A stretch of DNA of 64,000 nt. Origin: Lichenostomus cassidix. Taxonomy: Eukaryota > Chordata > Aves > Passeriformes > Meliphagidae. The stretch spans positions 10,994,547 to 11,058,546 of the forward strand of contig CM039198.1 of assembly GCA_008360975.2 (NCBI GenBank). The letters are read 5' to 3'. The notes beneath the pieces were generated by a model. It ran no database searches and had not been told where the DNA came from. It saw only the letters and a list, made by a program, of their open reading frames with translations. This document shows positions 30,645 through 42,640 of this stretch, piece by piece. Every line of letters begins with the position of its first letter. Within the stretch, counting starts at the first letter, position 1. A program made the translations under genes and the position numbers.

Positions 30645-33600
30645 TTGCTCCTGGCCTCTTTGCAGTGTCTGGGGCAGAGCTGGAGCTGACAGAAGCACTG
30701 ACAGATCCTGCACTGAGAGGTGTTTTCAGCCAGACTGGGCTTTGCTTCCCTTGGAATAAAGTGGCTGTGGAACTCACCTGCACAGGTAAAGGTGGGAGAC
30801 ACCAGAGCTGTGTCCCCCTGGGACAGACTGACAGGCAGCAGTGACAATGGAATTGCCTCCTCATGCCCCACTTCCCACTGACTCCAGCAGAAATGTTCAT
30901 CGTTTGCCACAAGCTATCAATCAACCAACCTCACCAAACACAACCCAAACCCCAACACAGACAGACGAGGGGAAACCCTCAGGTAGGACACACACAGGGA
31001 ACAGGTACCAGACAGGAGCTGGAGGAAGTAGAATTCACTGGGATGTGTCAGACACCGCTGGAGTTTATGACCACACCATGCTGGGGCACAGAGTGTCCCT
31101 GCTTTGTCTGTTGAGAGTTTTGGCTTTCAGCTTTTGATGGGAACTCCACATGCACTATGATTTGTACAGTACTCAGAATGCAGAATTTTTCTGATTTCAG
31201 AGGTATTTGTTCCTCCTGCAGCTGCCTCAGGGTGTGTGTTTCAGCCCTGTCTGGAGCACAAAGGTGCTGCTCGTCCTGCAGGAACTCCTGAACCAGCTGC
31301 CCAAATCCAGCAGCAGAGGCTGTGCCACACTGGCCTGACCCTGCTGAGCCTGACCCTTTCTGTCTGCTGAGGCTTTTGCACAGATCCACAGGCTGTGAGC
31401 ACCAAAGGGGACTCTGGGGCTCAACCAAAAGCCAGAGTCGACATCTCAACATCTACAGCAACTCCACAGGGTCTGATGGAGCAAAAGTATCAGAAAAATA
31501 CCTCACCCGCCTCAGTTTAGGACTTGGGACGAAGGAGGAGCAGCCTCAACACCACAGGCACTTTATTTGTGTTTGCCAAGACTTTCCTGGTCATCCCTTC
31601 CTAGGGAAAGGGCAAGATCTGCCACTGTCCTTTGAAGAGGGACATCAAAAGGCATTGCCAAAGAGGACAATCTGGAGACATTGCAGTCACAATAACCATT
31701 GCATCACCCATCAATTACTCGTCAAAGCCCAGCTGAAACCCAGCTTTCAGTACCAGCCAGTGATGAAGTGACAATCTCACCACATCTGGGAGAAAGGTCT
31801 GTCCCACGCTGATCTCAGTGAGAGCTGGGAGCCTCCAGGAATTTTGCTTAATCTTTTCTGTGAGGCTCTGAGTTTACAAGACTTTCAGTCTGGATGTCTG
31901 GCCAGAAAGGGAAACCCTGGCATCGTCTGGGCCCTCGTGTCCTGTGGTGCTGTGACAATGTCCACAGCATCTCCCTGGCCTGGTAATCCCGATGCCCAAC
32001 AGGGTGTTGAATTTGGAATTGTCTCCAAGGTTTCAGTCCTCTGTCTGGCATTGCTCCCTCCTGCAGGACTGGGGACTGCTGTGAATTTTATTTTGTTTTG
32101 AAAGAGGGGAGCTCTTGCCTCCTGCTTCCTTCAGCCTCCAGCTGCTCTGCTCGTGGCTCACAGCCCATGACTTCTATGGGACTGTGGGACCAACCCCAGC
32201 ATCTGCCGGGGGCTGCTCATGCCTGCTCACTGCAATCCCAAATCCAGCCTGGAAAGGAGAGCCCCGAGCAGAGCAGGGAGAGGGGCAGGATGGCCTCTCA
32301 CAGAACTCCCTGTTCCTGCTCTCCAGGGTTTCTTCTCTCAAAGGGTGCCTGCACTGGAGGTTCTGCACTTCATCTTGTGCATAAAACTGATGCTAGGCAG
32401 GAGGCTGGGCTCAGCCTGAGCCTGACCCAGGGCCATAAATCTGCCCTGCTTCCCCTGTTCCCACCCCCACAGAGCTGCTGTCACTGCCCATGTGGAGCTG
32501 GAAAACCAACCATGACATCTCCCAGGTGCAGATGTGTTTGTCTCCCTCCCCGCCCCGCTGCCTTGGTCTCTGTCTTTCTGAAGGGGCAGAGATGGAGCAG
32601 CTTCTCCTCCTGGGTGGAAATGCTGATGCATGCATGTGTCTGGGCTGGGGCAGAGGGACAGCTCTGAGGGCTGAGGGACACAGCAGCCACCCCAGCACCC
32701 CCCAGGCTGAGGAGCAGGGCTCGGGGGCTTGCCTTGGAGGAAATGAGTTTCCCCCATCCCAGCACAGCGGCGGTGGGAGGCTGGGGAAAGGCTCCTGGTG
32801 TTTCCTGGCTGCAGGAGGAGCTTCGTGGAGCAAAGAAATGGGTTCTGGGGGGAGGATGGTGGGGAGGAAGTCAGACAAGGAGGAAACCTGGTCTTGGGGA
32901 GAAACTAAACTGAGCTCTGATATTCCTGCCCTTCCTGCAGGCACCCAGTACACCCAGTAACCCATTGGGTCCTTCTTAGGGGTGACAACGGGATGGGGCC
33001 ACAGCCCAGACAGAGTCTAGGGACCCTTACAGCCTTCTAACCCTTACAAACAGGGAGACAAATACAGCACAGCTGAGAATCAGATTTCCAGACTCCAAAT
33101 GGTCCCACACACTTCTAAGCTTTTATCCCATACCAGTTAATCCATATAAATAACTTGAAAACATCCTGGATGTGTGATCCATAGAAGTGGAAGCCATTAA
33201 ACTACCCTTACTACTTATATGTTAGTAAAATGAACTGCAGGGATCCCATCTTTGATTCAGAAACCCCTGAATTACAGAGAAACCCCTGAATTACAGAGAA
33301 ACCCCAACTGCCTCATGGCTGCTCCACACTCAAGCACCTCCCAGAGAATCTGGTGCTGCTCTGATTGGAAGCAGGGTCCTGCACCACCAGCTCCTTTCTT
33401 TGGACCAGTGTGGCCATTCCAAGGGCCAGCTCCGGAGCCTGAGGCTGGGATTCATCCCCATGATTGCTGACATTTTGATTTATGCCCATTTTATGCCTTT
33501 CTGCCCTTCACTGGCAGCCATGAAGGGAGGATTTCCAGGAGGGGATTCAGAGTGCAAGGGAAGGAGGGAAACACCTCCCCACTTCCCAGCTGGCATCTCC

Positions 33601-34625
33601 ATGATTCTGCAGTGACATCGCCATCAGCACAGACTAAGGGTGGCATCAGCCATTCAGGTGAGTGTTCCCTGGAGGTGGCAAACCCTTACCACACTTCTGG
33701 GGGCTTTCTGGAAGAGCAGAAGCTCAGAGCTCCCAGCTGCAGCCTGGGGACAGCAGGGTTGGGGTGAAGGCAGCAGAACTAAGTAGCTCATCCTAGAGTC
33801 ACTGTCACTGACCATGTGCAGCCCAGTCAACTCCCAGGGACAGAAATAATCCCAAACTCTGCTCCTTTAGCCACCCTGAGTGACTTTTACAGCTCGTTGT
33901 CTGCTCCAGAGCCAGACTTGCTCTCCCTCTGTGCTCTGGGGAGGTGGGTCTGATTCTGCAGCTGGTGCTGGCAGCCTCCTCTGCAGATCCCACAGTGATA
34001 AGAGGTGACTGGGGCTCTTTATGACAGTGCTTAACGAGCTGATGACATTTTTACGAATGAAGACAGTCCCAAGAAGATCAGACTTGTTGATTCTTCAGAG
34101 ATGCCAAGACCCTCCCCTGACTAACAAACCCCATTCACATTCTTCTGGGCAGATGGAATCTTTGCCTGTCCTCTCCTTCTGATAAGCCCCAGTCAGGTTT
34201 GGGAATAACCTGCCTTTCCTTCTGGTGGGAATCTGATTTCTCTCATCTAGAATGGGAGGCTCCCAAATCTAAGGTGTCCATGGCATTGAGAGCTGGAGCT
34301 GGGGAGGGGGAGAACAAGGCTGGATATCTTCTCTTAAGGTCAGGAGGGGGATGTGGGATGAGGAGAGCACAAAGGCACAGCACTGTAGGGCCTCTCAAGG
34401 TCCAGTCCTGACTCCTCCAGGGATGAGATGGCTTTGGAAGAGCCAGGTCAGGGTGCCAGAATACACGGAGACTTGGTGAGGGGCTTTTCTAAAATCCCCC
34501 CAAAAGGCTGTTAAGGACACCTGCCAAGCAGAGGAGAAGAGGCAAATTCCAACCCCAAACCCAGCCTGGGATAGCAGGGACAAAGGGTGGAAACCCTGTG
34601 AGTCTTGGCATGGGGGAGGGGAGCA
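30645..34625. other. Intronic stretch, no gene seen
   Basis: Non-coding intron. It includes a 19-bp unit repeated about 2.4 times at 33260-33305 (GAAACCCCTGAATTACAGA). The region 33040-33240 is AT-richer without clear motifs. Long frames at 31048-31452 (minus) and 32098-32667 (plus) have no recognisable domains. Confidence 0.5.
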
Positions 34626-34629
34626 GCGC

Positions 34630-34775
34630 CCAGGGCGACTCATAATTAAAAATAATAACACTGAGCGCTTCCAAAGCACTCGGTAAACACGATTAACTAA
34701 TTAGTCAGGTCTTTACTAATTAACCAGTCACAGGACTGGTGTTGCTCAATATGTTTAATGATCCGGAGAGAGGCT
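34630..34775. promoter_or_regulatory. Candidate enhancer with paired ACTAATTA sites
   Basis: A perfect 10-base palindrome ACTAATTAGT lies at 34696-34705 and a second ACTAATTAAC at 34715-34724, 19 bases apart. It is preceded by CATAATTAAAAATAATAAC (about 34639-34657) and GGTAAACA (forkhead-like, 34682-34689), and followed by GTTTAATGATCC. Palindromic TAATTA words are typical dimeric paired-class homeodomain sites. This density in a GC-rich intron suggests a developmental enhancer; no conservation data are available. Confidence 0.35.
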
Positions 34776-37700
34776 GAATAGCTGGGGGCAACGTCTGGGA
34801 GCTGTGCAGGGGACTGACAGGGAGGCTCAGATGGGCTCACACAGGGCTGGGAGGGGACAGGCAGGGACACGGGATGGACACTCTTATCCTGCCAACGACA
34901 GAGCTGTCCTGCTCTCCCCTTGCACTCCCGGCACAGCCTTCCCCGCCGCCTGCCCGGCTCTCAGGATGGGGACTCGCTGTGTCTCTCCCACAGCTGCCTG
35001 TGGGTAATGTCTGTCGCTGTTCAGGCACAGCAAAACGAGATGGAAATGTTCAGGTACACCTGAACCCATCCCAGTCTGAAATCAGGCTCAGTGAGACTCC
35101 CCCAAAAGCCCACAAGCTTCAGGTCTGTGCTCCCCAGCACAGCAACGATGGGTCTCCTCTCTTTCCTCCCAGTAAAGCAAGAATTGGAGTAGAACTAATG
35201 CAGGAATGGGGGAAAGAAGATAGAATTAAAACCAGGGAGCCTATCTGGCTGCCACTGCATTGCTCATTGCCTCAGTTTCCCAGGATGTCACACCGGATAT
35301 CATACTCAGACACTCCAACATCAATTTGGTTTCTAATCAGAGTTGCAGTTGGAAACTTCCCCACGAACAGAGTGAAAAGCACCTCCCCAAAAGGCAGATG
35401 AGGCTGCTGCTCATGATTGTCCTGCACCCTCTCCCTCTGCGTGAGCCCCGTCCTTCCTCTTCTGCACTAATCCCCACAGGCTGCTCTCAAAGTGCTTCTG
35501 GTGGCACCAGGCTGTCCCTGCTGCTGTCACAGGTGTCACACTGAAGGGAAGCTGCTCTTGGCTGGCAGCTCCAGCACATCCCAGAGCCCTGCAGGGCACC
35601 TTCAAGCCCCTGATCCTGCCAATGAAAGCCACCTTTGGGGACTGATTTTAAGTATTTCCTCACTGTAACTTGGGCATTTACTGTCCAGAATCCAAGTTCC
35701 TGTGTAATTAAACATTGGATGTCACAGCATCCCAGATGCATCTAGAACACATCTGGATAGCTGTGCCCATGGCTGTTATTCAAACCTTGCATCACACAGA
35801 TCCCTCTCCCCCAGCACCAGGAGTTTATTCCCTGCAGCAAGGATCTGCCAGGACAGAGGGAGCACCATGGAGTCCCACAGGGTGCTCAGGGGGCTGAGTG
35901 ATCCCTCTCCCAGCACTGCTTTTCCTGGGATAGCTGGGAAGTGCTGAGCTTCCCGTGGCACCTGCAGAGCTGCAGGACCTGCACACAGCACCCAGTGCTG
36001 CGGGCCTCACACAGCCAGGCAGCATCTCAGCGCTGCTGCAGCCTCTCCCAGGGCTCCTGCAAGAGAAACCAAGCCTTGGAGAAGGTCTGACTTTGCCTGA
36101 GAGCTGGATGGGCTTTTCCCATCAGACATTCCCAGTGAGGTGGGGAAGAGCTCCCAGTGCATTTTGGGGAGAGAGAGAGCTGAAGCAGGATCTGGCAGCT
36201 CTGGATGTGATGGCACTGGGTGCTCTGGCCCTGGTGATGGAGCATCCCACCCTGCTGAAGGCATCACAGAGTGCCTGAGCATCCTCTCATTTTCTCCCAG
36301 CTGGCTCCTGGTCCTTGAGAATGAAGGGCCACCACTGGGGCAGCAGCTCCTGGCTGAGTCACCGCCCTGCTGTGGTGGCAGTGAAACCTTCCAACTGCAA
36401 ACACTGCATTCTGCAGTTACCAGGAGAGAAAGAAAGAGAATTCTCCCATGCAGAACAGTGCCTCGAGGTCAATAGAGAAACCCCTGTGGCCTGAATAGCC
36501 AGTCTGGGGAGCTGGGCAGCCTGGCAGGGAGGCTGGGGTCTGGGTGTCTGCGTTGTCACACTTGTAGCCAGGTTACCATGGCTCATCCTCGGGGCATCCA
36601 CGCCTGGGGGCTGCTGCCTGCAGGCTTTCAATGGGCTCTGCTGCTCCAGCATTGAGCAGGACACTGGATTTGCAGCAGAAAAGCTCGTCCTTAGTGGCGC
36701 TGTCATGTCATCACCCCGGGGGCTCACAAAGGAGGGTGGGTGCAGCACAGGGAGCACAGCCTGTGCCACCCCTCAGCCCCCGGGCACGGTGCCTACTGCC
36801 CTCCCCAGGCACCCACCTGGCCCTGCTCAGCCCAGACACAGCCCAGGTGTCCCACAAAGGGCACCTGAACCACGGGGGCAAGTGGTGAGGACACAGCAAT
36901 GGCCACATTGCCCTAATTCCTGTGTTGTGTCAGTGTCACTGTGCACAGGTGCCTGGTGCCTGGGGTGATGGGACCTCAGTGCCTTCAGCCACCCAAGCAA
37001 CCAAAGAGGGACATAAGGACCCTGTTTCTTCAGGTTTTTTTTCCTAAATGCCTGAGCTAACACCCAGAGTGGCATATCCAGTGGGAATATAGAGGCCATG
37101 GATGCTGCTCAGTGTCCACAGGACGCCCCAGTGCCCCTGCTGTCCCTCTGTGGATGAGGACCCTCAGCTCTCTTTCAGGGCTCCCCCCCTGCTGCTGGAG
37201 GAGGAGTTGGGTGCTTTGGCCACGTCTGCCCACCCCCCTCCCTCCTCCTGGGGGATGAGAACTGGAATAAAAGGTCCATTTCTTTAGAAAGCCAGGCCTG
37301 ACTATGGGAAGGGTCCCTGTATCCATGCAGCTCTCCCGGCCTCCCGCTCCCCTGTTTAGTAATCTCACTTCTGGGCCTGAATTCATTCAGATGCTGTGAA
37401 GGATTAGCTGACCTTTCTTTCAGAGCTTGGTAAGCTGGGGATGTTAAAGCTTCCCAAAAATTAAACTCTCAGGAGGCTGGGAGCCTGGAGAGCTGTTTAT
37501 AGGCTACGGCTGCTTCCCCAGCATCCACCCCAGGGCAGGGATAGACCTCAGACTGTCCCTTTGTGCCCCCAAAAGTGCTCAGATCCATGCACAGCCCCAG
37601 CTCCCGAGTGCACAGAGCTGGTGGGGGCAAAACCAGAGGAGTTTTCTCTCCTCTGAGATGTTTTAGTAATATTTTTCTCTTGCCATAGTGGGTTTCAGCT

Positions 37701-38790
37701 CCTGCTTTCCCAGTTTCCCTCTGCTGGCATGACAGGAAGGAGTAAAGAAAAATGTGAGCCTGTGAATTTGGGAGCTGAGGTTTGGAAAGGTGGGGAAAGC
37801 TGTCTGGGGAGGGATGATGCTGTCCCAGCCAAGGGGACAAGGACAAGTTGCTCTCACCACTACCAGGGTGTGATCACTCTGAAACCAAATGACAGCCTGT
37901 GGCTTGAGGAGCATTTCTCTGCCTGGGATCTCAAACTGGGACTGAGCATGAGGAGCTGACTTTGAACTCCCAAGCACAGATGTGATGCACTGACAGGGAA
38001 AATTCTTCCACTGAAGTAGGGAATGTGCACACAAAAATCCTGCTCCCCCCTGACCAAGTGAGTCTGATTTTCAGAGATGGGTGCACAGGAGATGCAGAAA
38101 AATTCCCCTCTTTTAATACAGTTTTCTATTAATTTTCTCCTGAGAGTGAATCTCAGAGCAGAGAGACTATACCTGGAAAGGGCATCACTCACAGAGCCCA
38201 TTTTGTCTCCCTGGCCCCAGGAGGATTTCACCAGGAAGATGAAATCACTCTTCCTCCAATTCAAGGAGCTGAAGAGAGCAGCTGGAGCTGCGAGAAGCTG
38301 GAGATGGCATGGTCTGTGCCCCTCTGAACCCCAGGATGCTGGGGCTGGCTTTGGGGAGCCTCCAGTGCCACGGAGGGGCTGCAGGAGCCCTGCTCCCCCA
38401 GCACCCAGGGCAGCCAAACTCCTGGAGGCAGCACCTTCCCTTTGCTCTCAGCCTCTCCTGCTCGGGGCTGTGTTGTTGCCTCTGGCAGAACAGGAGCAGA
38501 TCCACCAGCCCACACGCGGCCAAACGCAACCTTCCATCCAAACCCCGAGCAAATTGCACAGAGGGAGAGCAGAGCTCCATCCAAAGCCCACGGAAACCAG
38601 CGGTGAGACCAGAAATGACTTCTTCTCCTCCCCCTTGCTTTCCCTGTCTGTCCCGCTGGAAGTGGGGCCAGTTGCACACAGCAAGAATCCCCGGCAGCAG
38701 CATCTGAGCACACAGAGCCTCAAACAAACCCACTGCGCTTCTCCTTCCCACCCGAACTCCGGTTTGTACAGAAGCTGCGAGGGGAGCGAG
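34776..38790. other. Intronic stretch, no gene seen
   Basis: Non-coding intron of ordinary composition. No tandem repeats of note, no recognisable exon. Long frames such as 38077-38814 (plus) are chance-like. Confidence 0.5.
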
Positions 38791-38794
38791 GGGC

Positions 38795-39020
38795 TGCCTT
38801 TGTTATCCATTTAAATTGCTCCTTTAAATGGGCAGCCAGCTCCTAACAGGGATAATTTTATAGGCCCCATAACCCACCACGAGGAGTCTGTTTTACGACC
38901 CTGCACTCCCCCTGTCTGAGGCAGCAGCGAGGCAGCGGCCGGAGCCCGCGGGGTTCTCTGGCACGGAATCCATCGGTAATCCCGAAAAATAAAACTGTCT
39001 TATGAGATATAAATTAGATT
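38795..39020. promoter_or_regulatory. AT-rich island, candidate conserved element
   Basis: It contains two TTTAAAT(T/G) words 15-20 bases apart (about 38810-38830), GGGATAATTTTATAGG, and further right CGAAAAATAAAAC and GATATAAATTAGATTC. The two AT-rich parts flank a GC-rich spacer. The pattern resembles vertebrate conserved non-coding elements, but this is an impression from composition only. Confidence 0.28.
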
Positions 39021-39364
39021 CTTGCTCCGGGGGGATGAGTGGCTCTGCTCCCCCACGGGGCTGCCGCTGTCGGAGAGCATCTGTTGCAATTACAGGTTCC
39101 TGCAGCCTGCCCGGCAGGAATGACCTCCCAAATATTCCGGCAGCAGCTGGAGCTCGCACACTCCGTGTTCTCTTTGCAGCTCAACAGCCAGGGCTTGCTC
39201 TGTGCTGATTGCTGCTGCGTGGTCCCATGTCCTCCCAGGACTCTGGGGGTGTCCACTGTCCCCTCGCTGAAGGCACCAGCGTCCAGATAGTCACTTGGAG
39301 GCTGACCTTGTCTGTCCTCACAGGTTTGTGCACTGCAAAGTGCACCTTTGGCACCAGATCAGCA

Positions 39365-39440
39365 GCATTAATTGCCCGGGAGAGGAAGCAGCCTTCAGTG
39401 CTGTCTAATTACACAGAAATTACCAGAAGAAATTAATTCC
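39365..39440. promoter_or_regulatory. TAATTA-rich segment
   Basis: ATTAATTGCC, TCTAATTACAC, AAATTACC and AAATTAATTCC occur within 75 bases, giving four homeodomain-type cores. It is near two other AT-rich islands (38795-39020 and 40335-40445), so the stretch 38.8-41.3 kb may be a clustered regulatory domain. Confidence 0.28.
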
Positions 39441-39784
39441 AAAAGGTGACCATATGGGCTGCAACACTGAAGCCCAAACTGGATTTTGCCTCTGGTTACT
39501 GCCACTCAGAACTGAGGGCAGAATCCAGGCCAGAAGTGTGTTTCTAGTTCGTGATTTATTGCACAAAAATGGAGCTGGTAATGAAAACCGTGTTCCACTT
39601 AATACTCATGCGACTTCCAACAAAAATGCCAGCAGGAACTCTTTCTTCTGCTCCTTGCCTTACAGCTGCCTGGCAGCAGAGGATCTGCGAGCTCAGCCCT
39701 CCTGCCGTGGCACAGGGAGAGGCCCCACATGTCCCACATGTCCCCAGACCCAGCTGATGGCACCAGGCTCAGCACCGGGCATCC

Positions 39785-39837
39785 GCCCTGCCCTGCCCTG
39801 CCCTGCCCTGCCCTGCCCTGCCCTGCTCTGCCCTGCC
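39785..39837. repeat. (CCCTG)n microsatellite, about 10 units
   Basis: Tandem CCCTG pentamers with one CTCTG variant. On the minus strand, which is the NTN1 sense strand, it reads (CAGGG)n, so the G-runs would be present in the pre-mRNA. Confidence 0.95.
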
Positions 39838-40334
39838 TAGCCACGGACCTGCTCTGCCTCAGCCTCATCTTCCCTATCCTCCCACACCTTCCCCACCTGA
39901 GCAGGCTGAGCCCAAACTGCAGATTATTTCACTGAGCAGACAAAAAGCCATCTCTGTGACACCCTATTTCAGCACTGGTTTCCCAAACCACCCCCGGGCT
40001 GGTTCTGCTGCAGCACTGACCCACCCAGCTCCTACCCTCGGGGTGCTGAGCACCCTTTCCAGCACCCAAAGCTGATGCAGCCAGACCAGGTGAGTGCTTT
40101 GCTCCTTCCTGGCCCAATCTGCTGCTCCTTAGCTTTAAAAATGTCATTTTCCCCCGCGTGCAGGAAACAGCAGGACTCATCCCCTCTCCTCCTGGAGAGC
40201 AGCAGGTGGAGAAAGCTCTGAGGGAGCCTCAGGAAGGACCCTCGGGCCCCTCCAAGCCCTCCTTACAAACACGGGGCGACCTGTGGGAAATGGTCGGGAG
40301 ATGGCCGAGTGCCACGGCTGAGCCCCTGCGCTGC

Positions 40335-40445
40335 GGACGGGAATTCATTTGCATGCCAAAGTGGTAGCCGGGCTCTTTCCAACGCGGTGCGGGCATAGAA
40401 ATGTATTTGAATGTTCAATATGGCCCAGCAGAGAGCTCCCCGTGG
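40335..40445. promoter_or_regulatory. Candidate element with octamer motif
   Basis: A perfect octamer ATTTGCAT lies at 40347-40354 (POU-domain consensus), followed by GTATTTGAATGTTCAATATGG. Candidate regulatory site only. Confidence 0.25.
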
Positions 40446-40984
40446 GGAAAATCCCCCCGAGGGGCTGCTGGGAAGGAGGTTCTGAGTCAGAGATGCCTAA
40501 AGGAAACCTCAGGTCCCGAGGGCAGCAAAATTGCCGGGGAGCTGAAAGGCACCGAATTGAGGCTCGAGGAGGATCCGCGGCGGGGCTTTCCCAGCCAAAG
40601 CCAGGCGTGCCAGCGACAACAGGAAACTCGTGGGCTGGGTGACAAGTGTTGTGGCCTCTCCTCAGCTCTCTCCCTGCTCAATGGCTCCCGGGTGACTCCG
40701 CAATCAAGGTCCCATTCAAGCCAGGAAGAGTCACATCCCAGGGATATGTGTCAGGCCAGCACTTTCCACTTCTCTTTCAGCCCATGGACACCTATAAATT
40801 TTCCAGGGACAGTGGGACAGGACATGCCTCCGCTGCAGCCACTTCCAAAGGCTCCTTGAAAGCAGCCCAGGACACGGAGAAATCCATTATATGGAGCAAT
40901 TACCAGGGATGAGTGTGAGTTCATGGAGCTTCTCCCTGCCAAGGACCTGAGCACAAAGTCCATCACCCCCGACCAAGGCAAGCG

Positions 40985-41300
40985 AGTCAAATTACTGGCA
41001 ATAAATACATTTATTCCAAATGTCGACCCACTTTACATTCCTTTATTTAACGCAGCTGCTCTAAATAGGGGCTGGGATAAATAGAAAATAAAGTCTGGGA
41101 GGCTTCATGGCTCCCTGGTTCTCCGGGCAGAGCTGGCTGCGTTCTGTTTGCTATTATTAGTGTAACGATTGTTGTTGTTATTATTATTGTTATGATTATA
41201 TGCATTTCATTCTCTTTCGGGTAATGAATAATTTATGACTCTGTCTCGATCCCCTTTCAATGGATTCACTATCCAGGGAGACTCGCTGAATAATTTGGAT
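40985..41300. promoter_or_regulatory. Large AT-rich island, candidate enhancer
   Basis: About 300 bases are markedly AT-rich: GCAATAAATACATTTATTCC, CTAAATAGGGG, GGGATAAATAGAAAATAAAG, a TTG/TTA-repeat stretch with SOX-like ATTGTT cores (41165-41198), TATGCATTTCATTC, and GGGTAATGAATAATTTATG. It continues with weaker signal to about 41720. It is the strongest compositional outlier in the intron. The enhancer reading is inference. Confidence 0.35.
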
Positions 41301-41426
41301 CATTCGTTTTCAAGTGCAGGGGCTGCCGACAAATTGTTCGCTTTTCACTGCTGGGGACATTCATTGGTCACCCAAATCAGGGGATTTCTTTGGTCTCCCC
41401 AAGCACGTGAGGCGCTGTCTGGGGTT

Positions 41427-41458
41427 TTGTTGGGATTTTTTGTTGTTGTTGTTGTTGA
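41427..41458. repeat. (TTG)n short microsatellite
   Basis: Run of GTTGTTGTTGTTGTTG after a T-tract. Simple repeat, no further role seen. Confidence 0.85.
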
Positions 41459-41957
41459 TTGGGAGAAACTTTGCGAGGTGGAGACTAACAAATAGCTCAT
41501 CTGGGGGCTGGATTTCTGCAGGAGTCAGTTTGCCAAATTTCTGAGAACATTTGGTGGTTTTGCAGAGGCTTGTGAAAAGTAAATGCTACAGAGGTTATTA
41601 AATGTTATTTAAATGTTTTAAAGGCACCTCTGCTCTTGCTCTTTGATTTGATCTAAATTATTAGGCAGCTGATTATTAAATTTTGCTTACTCAGCTCGAA
41701 CTAGAGAAATATTGTGGTGTTAAAGCTGCTTAGCCTAAAATCCAGAGGGAAAGGGAATTTTCAAGAGGATTGCATTGGGGATCCTTTATTCCTTACAATC
41801 AAATGAGTGCCTGTATCAAGCTGGCTGTGGCCATCCTGCAATCCCTAATCCTCAATTCACACCCATCAGCACCCCCGAGCCCTAGGCAAGCTCTGAGCCC
41901 CTCAGGGATCCATCCTTGAGCACACACATGGCATGAGGATGAGCGCTGTTCCTTACC

Positions 41958-42026
41958 ATGGGATGGGATGGGATGGGATGGGATGGGATGGGATGGGATG
42001 GGATGGGATGGGATGGGATGGGATGG
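41958..42026. repeat. (GGGAT)n microsatellite, about 14 units
   Basis: Pure ATGGG/GGGAT pentamer array of 69 bases with no interruption. Like the GGGAA array it fits the G3-N2 quadruplex pattern on the plus strand. The lack of interruptions suggests it is recent or length-polymorphic. Confidence 0.97.
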
Positions 42027-42404
42027 AGACAGCTGAGAGATCAGGGCTGGTACCCACAGTTTGGCTGGGATGTCCCCACTTGGACAAATCCCGACAGATT
42101 TGCTGCCAGCTCCATGAAAAATCCTCAGGACATGCAACGCTGAGCCGCGGAATGAACCGACGGCGAATCTGTGCTCAACAGACTCCTCTGACACTCCATC
42201 TGCCAGGTTAGATGTTGCACTGCGCCCAAAACCACCACTGGCTGAACCCCGGGACAGCTGAGAACTAACAGGGCTGAGCATCCCCGCTCGGGCTCAGACC
42301 TTCCCAGCTCAGCGCGGTGCGATTGCCACCCCGCTGTCTCAGAGCTCCCAACTCCCGGCACCACGAGAGTCGCAGAGGACAATTCCTGGTCCTCAGGGCC
42401 TGGG

Positions 42405-42640
42405 GCTGGAGCGGGAGCCGCTCGTCCCGTCCCTGCCCTTCCGTGCTCGTCCCGCTGACCACTGATCTCATCCCTGCCCTGCTCATTCTGTCCCTGTTCC
42501 TGTCCCTGTCGCTCTCTCGCTGGTCTCTGTCCCTGTCCTGCTCATTCCGTCCCTGTCTCTGCCTGGCTGGTTCCTGTCCCCCTGGTCCCGTCCCTGTCCC
42601 GCTGGTCCTGTCCCTGTCCCGCTGCCGGTCCCCTCCCTCC
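42405..42640. repeat. Degenerate GTCCCTGTCCC(GCTG) low-complexity tract
   Basis: Irregular alternation of GTCCCTGTCCCGCTGGTC-like words over about 230 bases, C/T-rich on plus. The minus-strand translation is an Arg/Asp/Gly/Thr repeat that reflects the DNA repeat and not a real protein. Confidence 0.8.

Noticed and set aside
30226..30924. Repetitive Ser-Leu-Pro-Phe and Glu-Gly-Lys proteins on both strands
   Set aside because: These are translations of the (GGGAA)n array.
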